Shown: positions 33,119 to 41,625 of the stretch, one piece after another
Numbering within the stretch: position 1 is the first letter of the stretch
Layout: each line of letters opens with the position of its first letter
DNA from: Flavobacterium silvisoli
GTDB taxonomy: Bacteria; Bacteroidota; Bacteroidia; Flavobacteriales; Flavobacteriaceae
Direction of reading: 5' to 3'
DNA: 64,000 nucleotides
NCBI RefSeq assembly: GCF_004329815.1
Contig: NZ_SJPE01000006.1
Coordinates: 62,001-126,000, forward strand
Notes under the pieces: model-generated
What the model was told of the DNA's origin: nothing
The model's database searches: none
Seen by the model: the letters and a program-made list of their open reading frames with translations, nothing else
Program-made: the position numbers and the translations under genes

Positions 33119-34459
33119 ATGAACTTAAGTCAAATCCATAACGTCTATTTCATCGGCATCGGAGGCATCGGAATGAGTGCCTTGGCGCGTTATTTTCAAA
33201 ATATTGGAAAGAATGTTTCGGGCTATGACAAAACGCCAACCATGTTAACAGATGAGCTGATAGCGGCAGGGATGAGCATTCATTTTGAAGACAATATCAA
33301 TTTAATTCCGGCCGATTATTATGCCGAAAACACTTTGGTCATTGTAACGCCGGCTGTTCCAATATCACATTCGGAGTGGAATTATTTTCTGGAGAGAAAC
33401 TACACTGTAAAAAAACGAGCTGAAGTATTGGGGATTATCACCAAAGATACTTTTTGTTTTGCTGTAGCGGGAACTCACGGAAAAACAACGACTTCCAGTA
33501 TACTGGGGCATATTTTATACCAAAGCGGTGCTGATGTGACAGCTTTTTTGGGTGGAATTGTAGAGAATTATCATTCTAATTTGATAGGAAACGGAAAAAC
33601 GGTAACAGTGGTTGAAGCCGATGAGTTTGACCGTTCGTTTTTGCATTTGCATCCCGATATTGCCTGTGTAACTTCTATGGATGCCGACCATTTGGATATT
33701 TATGGCGATAAATCGGCGATTGAGGATTCCTTCCGTGAATTCGCTGCCAAAGTAGAAAATAAAAATAATTTATTTGTTCCGAAAGGGTTGCCTTTGGAAG
33801 GTTTAACTACCGGGATAGAACAAGAGTCAACGTATAAGGCTTTCAATATCCGGATTGAAAACGGTTTTTATGTTTTTGATGTACAAACACCATCGGAAAC
33901 AATGTATAATCTGCAGTTCGGTTTGCCCGGAAGACACAATTTAATGAATGCCCTGATGGCTTTGGCGATGGCTAAAACTTATGGTACCCCAACCGAGTCC
34001 ATTGCTAAAGCCCTGGCATCATTTAAAGGAATACAACGCAGGTTTTCTTATCAGATAAAGTCTGAAAAGCTGGTGTATATTGATGATTATGCGCATCATC
34101 CTACCGAAATCAACGCGGTGCACCAGGCGGTACGCGAGTTGTATCCGAACAAAAAAGTGTTAGCTGTTTTTCAGCCTCATTTGTTCAGCCGCACCAAAGA
34201 TTTTGCCGATGATTTTGCCAAAAGCTTATCGCAATTCGACGAAATTCTGTTGTTGGATATTTATCCGGCGCGAGAATTACCAATGGAAGGAATTACTTCC
34301 GAATGGTTACTGGCCAAAATGGAAAATCCAAATAAAAAATTGATATCCAAAACCGATTTAATTCCGACAATTTTGGCTAATGATGCCGAAATTATTGTAA
34401 CAATCGGAGCGGGTGATATAGGCGAATTAGTTCCGAAAATTAAACAGGCATTACTGTGA
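33119..34459 (+). CDS. murC: UDP-N-acetylmuramate:L-alanine ligase MurC
   Basis: 446 residues. It has an N-terminal GIGGIGMSALA nucleotide fold, ATP loop GTHGKTTTS, EADEFDRSFLHLHPDIACVTSMDADHLDIYG, and DDYAHHPTEI. It adds the first L-alanine to UDP-MurNAc. murF and ddl do not follow in this cluster. Confidence 0.95.
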   Translation: MNLSQIHNVYFIGIGGIGMSALARYFQNIGKNVSGYDKTPTMLTDELIAAGMSIHFEDNINLIPADYYAENTLVIVTPAVPISHSEWNYFLERNYTVKKRAEVLGIITKDTFCFAVAGTHGKTTTSSILGHILYQSGADVTAFLGGIVENYHSNLIGNGKTVTVVEADEFDRSFLHLHPDIACVTSMDADHLDIYGDKSAIEDSFREFAAKVENKNNLFVPKGLPLEGLTTGIEQESTYKAFNIRIENGFYVFDVQTPSETMYNLQFGLPGRHNLMNALMALAMAKTYGTPTESIAKALASFKGIQRRFSYQIKSEKLVYIDDYAHHPTEINAVHQAVRELYPNKKVLAVFQPHLFSRTKDFADDFAKSLSQFDEILLLDIYPARELPMEGITSEWLLAKMENPNKKLISKTDLIPTILANDAEIIVTIGAGDIGELVPKIKQALL

Positions 34460-34557
34460 AATTGCCAGTTTTTTGGCAAACAAAAATGAATAAAAAAGAT
34501 GTTGTTTAAAACTGGCGTATTCCATATGACATTTTAAAAAACAAATATGAAAGACAT

Positions 34558-35280
34558 ATGAAAATTTTCACTTGGACAAATATCAGATTGGTTTTGATGA
34601 TTGCGGTTGTAATCTTCCTGTATTCGTTCACCTCGCACCGAAATGAGATGCGAAAAATCAAGAAAACAGAGGTTGTTTTTGTGGGTGAAAAGAACCTTTT
34701 TTTGAAGCCCGAAACGGTTAATAAATTGTTAATAGAAAAAAATAGGGACCTAAAAACAATCCACAAAGTTGATTTAGATTTGAATAAATTGGAAAAATCC
34801 ATCAACCAACAAAAATTGATTGAAAAAGCCGATGTGTTTGTCAGTGTTGATGGGGTTTTAAAAGCAGTAGTGGAGCAAAAAACACCTCTTGGGCGAGTGT
34901 TTAACGAAACGGGTTCTTTTTATATTGATAATGAAGGAAATAGTATGCCGTTGTCAGACAATTATACTGCCAGAGTGCCACTGATATCGGGGGAAATAAG
35001 CGTAGTTAAGAAGGAGAAGTTATCTGAAGTTTTGAGAATGATAGCGGAAGATGATTTTTTGAAAAAAAACATCATTGGAGTGCAAATTTTGCCCAACGGC
35101 AGCCTAATTATGGCGAACAGAAATTACGATTTTCAAATCGATTTCGGACGAACTATTAACATCGACAGAAAATTTAAAAATTATAAAGCATTTTTTCAAA
35201 AAGCTGTTTCAGACAGTACGCTGAACAAATACAGAAAAATCAACCTGAAGTTTACCAAGCAAGTGGTGTGCATTAAATAG
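34558..35280 (+). CDS. ftsQ: Cell division protein FtsQ
   Basis: 240 residues, bitopic. One membrane helix lies at about 9-26 and a POTRA-like segment at about 35-110 (FVGEKNLFLKPETVNKLLIEKNRDLKTIHKVDLDLNKLEKSINQQKLIEKADVFVSVDGVLKAVVEQKTP). The beta domain follows. Sequence conservation is weak; identity rests on topology, the VEQ(K/R)TP..R signature and position before ftsA. The 98-bp gap before it has no clear hairpin. Confidence 0.85.
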   Translation: MKIFTWTNIRLVLMIAVVIFLYSFTSHRNEMRKIKKTEVVFVGEKNLFLKPETVNKLLIEKNRDLKTIHKVDLDLNKLEKSINQQKLIEKADVFVSVDGVLKAVVEQKTPLGRVFNETGSFYIDNEGNSMPLSDNYTARVPLISGEISVVKKEKLSEVLRMIAEDDFLKKNIIGVQILPNGSLIMANRNYDFQIDFGRTINIDRKFKNYKAFFQKAVSDSTLNKYRKINLKFTKQVVCIK

Positions 35281-35286
35281 AAGATT

Positions 35287-36672
35287 ATGGAAAAAGAGAA
35301 TATTGCTGTCGGATTAGACATTGGAACGACTAAGATTGTTGCCATGATTGGCAAGAAGAATGAGTATGGAAAATTAGAAATTTTAGGCGTTGGCAAATCC
35401 AAAAGTCTCGGAGTGGCTCGTGGTGTGGTGAACAACATTACGCAAACCATCCAGTCGATTCAGCAGGCAGTTCTTGAAGCGGAAAATAATTCAGGATATA
35501 AAATTAATGATGTGGTGGTTGGTATAGCCGGTCAGCACATTCGTAGCATTCAACATACGGATTATGTTATCAGAACAAATCCTGAAGAAGTTATCAGCGG
35601 CAGAGATATTCAATTGTTGATTGATCAGGTAAATAAATTGGCCATGCTGCCGGGTGAAGAAATCATCCATGTATTGCCGCAAGAATTCAAAATCGACGGA
35701 CAAACCGAAATCAAAGAACCCATCGGAATGTACGGTGCCCGTTTGGAAGCCAGTTTTCACGTGGTAGTAGGGCAGGCGTCTTCTATTCGCAATGTGGGAA
35801 GATGTATTCAAAGTTCCGGTATTGAATTGTCGGGGTTAACATTAGAGCCGTTGGCATCCGCTGATGCCGTATTGAGTCAGGAAGAAAAAGAAGCCGGTGT
35901 TGCTTTGATTGACATAGGAGGAGGAACAACTGATTTGGCCATTTTTAAGGATGGAATTATTCGTCATACAGCCGTAGTGCCGTTTGGCGGTAATGTAATT
36001 ACTGATGATATCAAAGAGGGTTGCTCCATCATCGAAAAGCAAGCAGAGCTTTTGAAAACAAAATTCGGTTCTGCCTGGCCGGGAGAAAATAAAGACAACG
36101 AAATAGTATCAATTCCGGGCTTGCGCGGAAGAGACCCTAAAGAGATATCGCTTAAGAATTTGTCGAAAATCATTCACGCCCGCGTGGTTGAAATTATCGA
36201 ACAGGTTTTTACCGAAATCAAAGCCTATGGTCATGAAGATCCGCGTAAAAAATTAATTGCGGGAATAGTGTTGACTGGAGGAGGTTCCAACTTGAAACAT
36301 ATCAAACAATTGGTAGAGTACATCACCGGAATGGACACTCGAATAGGATATCCGAATGAGCATTTGGCAGGAAACTCAGGCGAAGAAATTTCAAGTCCCT
36401 TGTTTGCCACAGCTGTAGGATTGGTGATGAACAGTGTTCAAAACAACTCAAACAGTGCCTATAAAATAGAGCTGAAAGAAGTTGTAGCTGAGGCTCCAAA
36501 ACAAGTGGTTTTTCAACCGGTAACAGAAGAAAAACCGGAAGAGCAGATTTTGGATGAAGTAGAATTGCCGGTAAATAAAATTGAAACCGAAACCACCGAA
36601 AGCAAGATAAGAAGGTCATTTTTTGATCGTTATGTTGACAAGATTAAAGATTTTTTAGATAACGCAGAATAA
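35287..36672 (+). CDS. ftsA: Cell division protein FtsA
   Basis: A 461-residue actin-like ATPase that ties FtsZ to the membrane. Phosphate-1 loop is GLDIGTTKIVAMIG, phosphate-2 is LIDIGGGTTDLAIF, and the adenosine motif is GIVLTGGGSNLKHI. The 1C domain and SHS2-like segment are in place. A C-terminal amphipathic helix (RRSFFDRYVDKIKDFLDNAE) follows a variable Glu/Pro-rich linker, as expected for the membrane-targeting sequence. It lies 6 bp after ftsQ. Confidence 0.95.
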   Translation: MEKENIAVGLDIGTTKIVAMIGKKNEYGKLEILGVGKSKSLGVARGVVNNITQTIQSIQQAVLEAENNSGYKINDVVVGIAGQHIRSIQHTDYVIRTNPEEVISGRDIQLLIDQVNKLAMLPGEEIIHVLPQEFKIDGQTEIKEPIGMYGARLEASFHVVVGQASSIRNVGRCIQSSGIELSGLTLEPLASADAVLSQEEKEAGVALIDIGGGTTDLAIFKDGIIRHTAVVPFGGNVITDDIKEGCSIIEKQAELLKTKFGSAWPGENKDNEIVSIPGLRGRDPKEISLKNLSKIIHARVVEIIEQVFTEIKAYGHEDPRKKLIAGIVLTGGGSNLKHIKQLVEYITGMDTRIGYPNEHLAGNSGEEISSPLFATAVGLVMNSVQNNSNSAYKIELKEVVAEAPKQVVFQPVTEEKPEEQILDEVELPVNKIETETTESKIRRSFFDRYVDKIKDFLDNAE

Positions 36673-36706
36673 GCATAAACAGAATAAAACCTAACACCAA
36701 AATAGT

Positions 36707-38653
36707 ATGATAAGCAACTCAGAATTTGGAAGCATCTCATTTGATTTACCAAAGAACCAATCAAATGTGATAAAAGTAATCGGTGTTGGTGGCGGCGGAA
36801 GCAACGCTATCAATCACATGTTCAAACAGGGTATAAAAGGAGTTGATTTTATAGTTTGTAATACAGACTCTCAAGCACTTCAAAACAGCCCGGTACCCAA
36901 TAAGATTCAGTTAGGAGTGAATTTAACCGAAGGACTTGGCGCGGGAGCTAATCCTGATGTAGGACAGCAATCCGCTTTGGAAAGTGTGGGCGAAATTGAA
37001 AAAATGCTTGATACCAATACCAAAATGGTATTCATTACTGCCGGTATGGGTGGCGGAACCGGTACAGGTGCTGCTCCGGTAATCGCGCAATTAGCCAAAG
37101 AAAGAGATATACTGACAGTGGGTATTGTTACGATTCCGTTTCAGTTCGAAGGTAAAGTGCGTTCGGAACAAGCGTTGTTAGGAGTAGAAAAATTAAGAAA
37201 ACAAGTCGATTCGTTGATTGTTATCAATAACAATAAGCTAAGAGAAGTATACGGAAATTTAGGTTTCAAAGCCGGTTTCTCTAAAGCTGATGAAGTGTTG
37301 GCTACAGCATCTCGCGGTATCGCAGAGGTAATTACCCACCACTACACACAAAACATCGACTTAAAAGATGCTAAAACGGTACTTTCCAATAGTGGAACTG
37401 CCATTATGGGATCTTCTGTTGCCAGCGGCGACAATAGAGCAAAGGAGGCTATTATTTCTGCACTAGATTCTCCGTTGTTAAATGATAATAAAATTTCAGG
37501 AGCCAAAAACGTATTGTTGCTTATCGTTTCTGGTACTAACGAAATTACTATTGATGAAATTGGTGAAATCAATGACCACATCCAATCGGAAGCAGGTTAC
37601 AACGCCAATATCATCATGGGGGTAGGTGAAGATGAAACCTTAGGAGAAGCCATTGCGGTTACGATTATTGCTACGGGTTTTAACGTGGAACAACAAAATG
37701 GTATCGTGAACACCGAAGTTAAAAAAATCGTTCATGCTTTGGAAGACGACCAAAAATTGGTGCGCGATTTGACCCAAAAACCGGTAGAAGTTTTCAAAGC
37801 TATCGATACGCCTATTGAAGCGAAAGAAGAGAAAATCGTATTCGAATTAATCGAAGATGAGTTGGAAAAACCAGCTACTCCTACTGCCGCTATCGACGAG
37901 AATGAGTTAATAGCCATGAACCAGTTCATTCGCAACTTAGACGTAACTTTCGAAATAGTGTCGCCTATCAAGGACATTGATTACAAAGTGACCACTCCCG
38001 AAGTTAGAGAAATGAAAGTGGTTGAGCCGCAAAGCATCAAAGAAGAGGAGCAAATCACCTTCACATTTGACATGCCGGTAACCAAATCAGCTCCTGAAAA
38101 AATCGAAGCAATTGAAGAAAACAAAATTGTTTTTGATTTATCAGAAGCCAATGATATAGTGGTAAACGAACCGGTTCAATTCGTTCCGGTAACAGAATTG
38201 AATGAAAGCGGTATCATCAAATACTCGTTAGAGGAATATATGGAGTTGGAAAACGACTTGTTAAACTCAAAACCGGCGGCCAAAGTGATTGAAGAGCCCG
38301 TTGCCGAAGAGTTAAACATCGTCATGAAAGCTCAACCGCAAACAGAAGTTGAAAAGCCACAACCGGTTATGCACTTCGAAGATATTTCTCCGGTTGAAAT
38401 GACCATCGAAGAAACCTTAAAACACAGAGCTGACGAACGCAGAAAAAAATTAAAAGAGTTCAACTACAAATTCCATAACAACCCGTCAAGAATTGAGGAA
38501 TTAGAAAAAGAACCCGCTTACAAACGTTTAGGTCTTGATCTGTCAAACAATACCGACACTAATACAAACTCAAGAATGTCATTGGGTACCGATAGTAATG
38601 ACGATTTACAAATCCGTACCAACAATTCATTCCTGCACGATAATGTAGATTAG
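36707..38653 (+). CDS. ftsZ: Cell division GTPase FtsZ with a long C-terminal extension
   Basis: 648 residues. The tubulin signature GGGTGTG is at 115-121, preceded by GVGGGGSNAINHM and followed by NNKLREVYGNLGF. The conserved GTPase and C-terminal subdomain end near residue 330. The remaining 320 residues are a Glu/Val/Pro-rich, mostly disordered linker, with a basic helical patch (HRADERRKKLKEFNYKFHNNPSRIEELEKEPAYKRLG, about 560-600) and a C-terminal peptide NNSFLHDNVD. Most FtsZ proteins are 350-400 residues, so the tail is unusually long, though extended tails are common in Bacteroidota. Confidence 0.95.
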   Translation: MISNSEFGSISFDLPKNQSNVIKVIGVGGGGSNAINHMFKQGIKGVDFIVCNTDSQALQNSPVPNKIQLGVNLTEGLGAGANPDVGQQSALESVGEIEKMLDTNTKMVFITAGMGGGTGTGAAPVIAQLAKERDILTVGIVTIPFQFEGKVRSEQALLGVEKLRKQVDSLIVINNNKLREVYGNLGFKAGFSKADEVLATASRGIAEVITHHYTQNIDLKDAKTVLSNSGTAIMGSSVASGDNRAKEAIISALDSPLLNDNKISGAKNVLLLIVSGTNEITIDEIGEINDHIQSEAGYNANIIMGVGEDETLGEAIAVTIIATGFNVEQQNGIVNTEVKKIVHALEDDQKLVRDLTQKPVEVFKAIDTPIEAKEEKIVFELIEDELEKPATPTAAIDENELIAMNQFIRNLDVTFEIVSPIKDIDYKVTTPEVREMKVVEPQSIKEEEQITFTFDMPVTKSAPEKIEAIEENKIVFDLSEANDIVVNEPVQFVPVTELNESGIIKYSLEEYMELENDLLNSKPAAKVIEEPVAEELNIVMKAQPQTEVEKPQPVMHFEDISPVEMTIEETLKHRADERRKKLKEFNYKFHNNPSRIEELEKEPAYKRLGLDLSNNTDTNTNSRMSLGTDSNDDLQIRTNNSFLHDNVD

Positions 38654-38677
38654 TCTGCCATTTTTCTAATCTAAATG

Positions 38678-38715
38678 ACCCGAAAATTTCCTTGAGATTT
38701 TCGGGTTATTTTTTT
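38678..38715 (+). terminator. Terminator of the dcw cluster after ftsZ
   Basis: A 10-bp perfect stem, ACCCGAAAAT (38678-38687) with 38697-38706, runs into a T-rich tract. Confidence 0.8.
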
Positions 38716-38792
38716 ACCTTCGCAGAGCTTTTTAGTCGACATCGATTTAATCAGGAGCGATAGGTTCGGGCAATTGCAGTAATCCATTTTCC

Positions 38793-38833
38793 CGCTGTCC
38801 GCGCTACACGGTAGCCACTCCCATCGGGGCTAA
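38793..38833 (+). repeat. Dispersed intergenic repeat, copy B
   Basis: 41 nt aligning without gaps with 3594-3634 and 60881-60921. It shares the ATCGGGGCTAA end with copy C and CCGC..TACACGGTA with copy A. It lies between the ftsZ terminator and yqeY, in an otherwise featureless gap. Confidence 0.6.
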
Positions 38834-38892
38834 AAAGCCAACCTTGGATTTTCAGAAAATCTTAGAGTTTAATAATCTAAAAATCTAAAAGA

Positions 38893-39342
38893 ATGAGTTT
38901 AGAAACCCAAATCATGGACGAAATGAAAAACGCCATGAGAGCAAAAGATACCGTTGCCCTGGAAGCTTTAAGAGCTATTAAATCAGGCATTATATTGGCT
39001 AAGACAGAAGCAGGAGCCAGCGAAACCTTGTCCGCTGATGAAGAAATCAAGTTACTGCAGCGTTTGGTAAAACAAAGAAAAGACAGTGCAGCCATCTATA
39101 ACGAACAAGGCAGAGCTGATTTAGCAGAGCCCGAATTAGCGCAAGTAGCCGTTATAGAAAAGTTTTTGCCGGCTCAATTATCCGAAGCCGAAGTAGAAAC
39201 TGCGGTAGCCGCTATCATTGCCGAGGGAGGTTTCTCAGGCATGGCTGCAATGGGTCAGGTAATGGGTAAAGCTTCAGCCGCATTAGCCGGTCAAACCGAT
39301 GGAAAAACCATTTCTACTATAGTAAAGAAATTATTAACATAA
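38893..39342 (+). CDS. yqeY: GatB/YqeY domain-containing protein
   Basis: A 149-residue YqeY family protein. It resembles the tRNA-binding tail of the GatB amidotransferase subunit: MKNAMRAKDTVALEALRAIKSGI near the start, then RRLVKQRKDS-like helices (LLQRLVKQRKDSAAIYNEQGR), AVIEKFLPAQLSEAEV, and a final GKASAALAGQTDGKTISTIVKKLL. The cellular role is not established. A loose inverted repeat (ATCAGACT 39351-39358 with 39391-39398) follows. Confidence 0.88.
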   Translation: MSLETQIMDEMKNAMRAKDTVALEALRAIKSGIILAKTEAGASETLSADEEIKLLQRLVKQRKDSAAIYNEQGRADLAEPELAQVAVIEKFLPAQLSEAEVETAVAAIIAEGGFSGMAAMGQVMGKASAALAGQTDGKTISTIVKKLLT

Positions 39343-39372
39343 TAAAGAAGATCAGACTTAGAATTCATCTAA

Positions 39373-39380
39373 TAGTTTTG
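39373..39380 (+). promoter_or_regulatory. Possible -7 box of tRNA-Arg
   Basis: TAGTTTTG fits TAnnTTTG, 28 bp before the tRNA. No convincing -33 box is seen, so read-through from yqeY is also possible. Confidence 0.35.
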
Positions 39381-39408
39381 AAATCTAAATAGTCTGATTT
39401 TCAAAAAT

Positions 39409-39482
39409 GGCTGCGTAGTTCAACTGGATAGAATATCAGATTTCGGCTCTGAGGGTTGGGGGTTCGAATCCCTTCGCGGTCA
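39409..39482 (+). tRNA. tRNA-Arg (anticodon TCG)
   Basis: A 74-nt cloverleaf. The acceptor stem GGCTGCG pairs with CGCGGTC (two G-T wobbles), the anticodon stem TCAGA/TCTGA encloses loop TTTCGGC (anticodon TCG), and the T loop is TTCGAAT. CCA is not encoded. Confidence 0.9.
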
Positions 39483-39487
39483 CGAAT

Positions 39488-39551
39488 AAGAACAAAAAGA
39501 AGTAAAAATGTCCAAGCTGGCTTGAGCATTTTTACTTCTTTTTGTTCTTTC
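39488..39551 (+). terminator. Long hairpin terminator after tRNA-Arg
   Basis: A perfect 23-bp inverted repeat (39488-39510 with 39527-39549) has a 16-nt loop that itself contains AAGC/GCTT. The right arm is T-rich. It is much longer than needed for termination. Confidence 0.7.
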
Positions 39552-39650
39552 AAAGCGGAGCTTTGAGGGAATTTGCGCAGCAAAATCCCTATACTTTCAA
39601 ATTGGAGCTTTGAGGGAACTTGCGTAGCAAAATCCCGGCACCTTCAAATC
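39548..39650. repeat. Tandem 47-bp repeat with internal palindromes
   Basis: Units begin at 39548 and 39595, and a third partial one at 39642 (TTTCAAA/CTTCAAA). Each full unit holds GGAGCTTTGAGGGAA then TTGCG(C/T)AGCAAAATCCC. GGGAATTTGC and GCAAAATCCC form an imperfect palindrome, like a REP-type element. It ends next to the rpe stop. Confidence 0.7.
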
Positions 39651-39653
39651 AGA

Positions 39654-40316
39654 TTAAATTCCGGCTGTTTTCTTTAAATCGGCAATAGTTTGTGTCGGAT
39701 TATCGGCTTTAAAAACAAAGCTTCCGGCCACTAAGACATCTGCTCCCGATTGTGCCAGAGCTTTAGCGTTTTTATCCGTTACACCACCATCTATTTCAAT
39801 GAGGGTCCTGGCTTTTTTTCGAATGATAAGTTCTTTGAGTTTTTCTACTTTCTCATAGGTGTTTTCGATAAAAGACTGGCCGCCAAACCCCGGGTTTACA
39901 CTCATTACACAAACCAAATCAATGTCGTTAATTACATCCTCCAGTAATGCAATATTGGTATGCGGATTTAATGCTACCCCCGCTTTCATACCTTCAGCTT
40001 TGATGGCTTGGAGTGTTCGGTGTAAATGGGTGCAAGCTTCGTAATGCACGGTCAGGATATTAGCACCTAAAGCGGCAAAAGTTTTAATATACCTGTCAGG
40101 CTCAACAATCATTAGGTGAACATCAATGGTTTTTTTTGCATGTTTAGCGATAGCTTCTAAAACAGGCATTCCGAAAGAGATGTTCGGAACAAAAACGCCA
40201 TCCATGATGTCAATATGAAACCAGTCAGCTTCACTGTTGTTAATCATTTGTACGTCACGTTGCAGGTTAGCAAAATCTGCTGCTAAAACTGATGGAGCGA
40301 TTAGGGTGTTTTTCAT
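39654..40316 (-). CDS. rpe: Ribulose-phosphate 3-epimerase
   Basis: 220 residues from the ATG at 40316 (MKNTLIAPSVLAADFANLQRD). The longer reading to 40496 passes through the promoter and is rejected. It is a TIM-barrel enzyme of the pentose phosphate pathway. HIDIMDGVFVPNISFG holds the metal-binding His/Asp, with DVHLMIVEPDRYI, VMSVNPGFGGQ and EIDGGVTDKNA. Length is typical. Confidence 0.94.
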   Translation of the reverse strand: MKNTLIAPSVLAADFANLQRDVQMINNSEADWFHIDIMDGVFVPNISFGMPVLEAIAKHAKKTIDVHLMIVEPDRYIKTFAALGANILTVHYEACTHLHRTLQAIKAEGMKAGVALNPHTNIALLEDVINDIDLVCVMSVNPGFGGQSFIENTYEKVEKLKELIIRKKARTLIEIDGGVTDKNAKALAQSGADVLVAGSFVFKADNPTQTIADLKKTAGI

Positions 40317-40418
40317 GGTTGTAAGGAATTTGCAGGCTTCACAGAATCTTATGAATATATAATTAAGTGAATCAATTTTCAACATTTTTAATGCTGAAGT
40401 TAGTTTGTATTGTTTCTG

Positions 40419-40451
40419 CAAAAGTAAATTATAATTAAAGAATCTGAACAA
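40419..40451 (-). promoter_or_regulatory. Promoter of rpe
   Basis: On the minus strand the -7 box TACTTTTG (40419-40426) lies 22 bp from a TTG at 40449-40451. The 5' leader to 40316 would be about 100 nt. Within 40317-40633 I see only this promoter and the rpoD terminator. Confidence 0.5.
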
Positions 40452-40460
40452 GATATGACT

Positions 40461-40493
40461 AAAAAATAAAACTCCGGTAATCAGCCGGAGTTT
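40461..40493 (-). terminator. Terminator of rpoD
   Basis: A 9-bp perfect stem, AAACTCCGG (40469-40477) with 40485-40493. On the minus strand it is followed by a T-rich tract. It lies about 140 bp beyond the rpoD stop, leaving a long 3' UTR. Confidence 0.7.
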
Positions 40494-40633
40494 CAATCAT
40501 CAATCAAAAAACGAACAGTTAATCAGACTGTTGTTGCGGTTATGGTAAATTCCAATTGTCAATTTTATATAGGCAAATAAAAGTCTTTTTTTTATTTTTC
40601 AAAACAAAACAGACTTAAAATTTGCTTATTTTA

Positions 40634-41497
40634 TTATCCCAAATAAGTTTTTAAGATTTTACTACGTGAAGTGTGTTTTAATCTGCGGATAGCTTTTTCT
40701 TTTATCTGACGTACACGTTCACGAGTCAAATCAAAAGTTTCCCCAATTTCTTCCAAAGTCATAGGATGTTGATCGCCTAAACCAAAGTACAAACGAACAA
40801 CGTCTGCTTCACGGGGTGTCAAAGTTTCTAATGAACGTTCAATTTCGGTGCGCAATGATTCATGAATCAACTCTCTGTCCGGATTTGGGGATTCTCCTGA
40901 GCGTAAAACGTCATAAAGATTCGAGTCTTCTCCTTCAACTAGTGGAGCATCCATTGATAAATGACGACCGGAGTTTTTCATGCTCTCTTTAACGTCATTA
41001 ACGGTCATATCCAATTCTTTTGCAATTTCTTCTGCAGAAGGGGCACGCTCGTTAGACTGCTCTAATAAAGCGTACATTTTGTTTATTTTATTGATGGAAC
41101 CGATTTTATTCAGGGGTAAACGAACAATACGCGACTGTTCGGCTAAAGCCTGAAGGATAGACTGGCGAATCCACCATACGGCATAAGAAATAAATTTAAA
41201 ACCACGGGTTTCGTCAAAACGCTGCGCTGCTTTAATCAGTCCTAAGTTTCCTTCGTTAATCAAATCGGGAAGCGTTAATCCTTGATTTTGGTATTGCTTG
41301 GCAACCGAAACTACGAAACGTAAGTTGGCTTTGGTTAATTTTTCTAAAGCTCTTTGGTCTCCTGCTTTGATGCGTTGCGCCAATTCTACCTCTTCATCGG
41401 CAGTAATCAAGTCAACTTTTCCAATTTCCTGTAGGTACTTGTCTAGGGAAGCAGTTTCACGATTGGTTACCTGCTTGGTGATTTTGAGCTGTCTCAT
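40634..41497 (-). CDS. rpoD: Primary RNA polymerase sigma factor RpoD/SigA (short form)
   Basis: 287 residues containing regions 1.2, 2, 3 and 4 without region 1.1 or the non-conserved insert, as in Bacteroidota primary sigma factors. Region 2 is [61 protein letters not shown]. Region 4 is [50 protein letters not shown]. It should read the TAnnTTTG promoters seen throughout the window. Unusually, the start is preceded by a strong Shine-Dalgarno sequence. Confidence 0.95.
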   Translation of the reverse strand: MRQLKITKQVTNRETASLDKYLQEIGKVDLITADEEVELAQRIKAGDQRALEKLTKANLRFVVSVAKQYQNQGLTLPDLINEGNLGLIKAAQRFDETRGFKFISYAVWWIRQSILQALAEQSRIVRLPLNKIGSINKINKMYALLEQSNERAPSAEEIAKELDMTVNDVKESMKNSGRHLSMDAPLVEGEDSNLYDVLRSGESPNPDRELIHESLRTEIERSLETLTPREADVVRLYFGLGDQHPMTLEEIGETFDLTRERVRQIKEKAIRRLKHTSRSKILKTYLG

Positions 41498-41506
41498 TTA
41501 TTTTAT

Positions 41507-41513
41507 CTCCTTT
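41507..41513 (-). promoter_or_regulatory. Strong Shine-Dalgarno sequence of rpoD
   Basis: AAAGGAG lies 9 nt before the ATG at 41497. Bacteroidota genes rarely carry one, and their ribosomes are known to occlude the anti-Shine-Dalgarno, so it stands out from other starts in this window. Confidence 0.7.
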
Positions 41514-41570
41514 ACTTTAAAGTGTTCGGGTTGTTATACGTAAAGAAAACGGTAAAAGTTACAATTTTGA

Positions 41571-41609
41571 AAAAAAAATCCTTTTCAAATTTTGAAAAGG
41601 ATTTTTTTT
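41571..41609 (-). terminator. Terminator of the 41626-42306 lipoprotein gene
   Basis: A nearly perfect palindrome: AAAAAAAATCCTTTTCAAA pairs with its complement and ends in a T run on both strands. Confidence 0.75.
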
Positions 41610-41625
41610 GTAATTCCATAAACTA

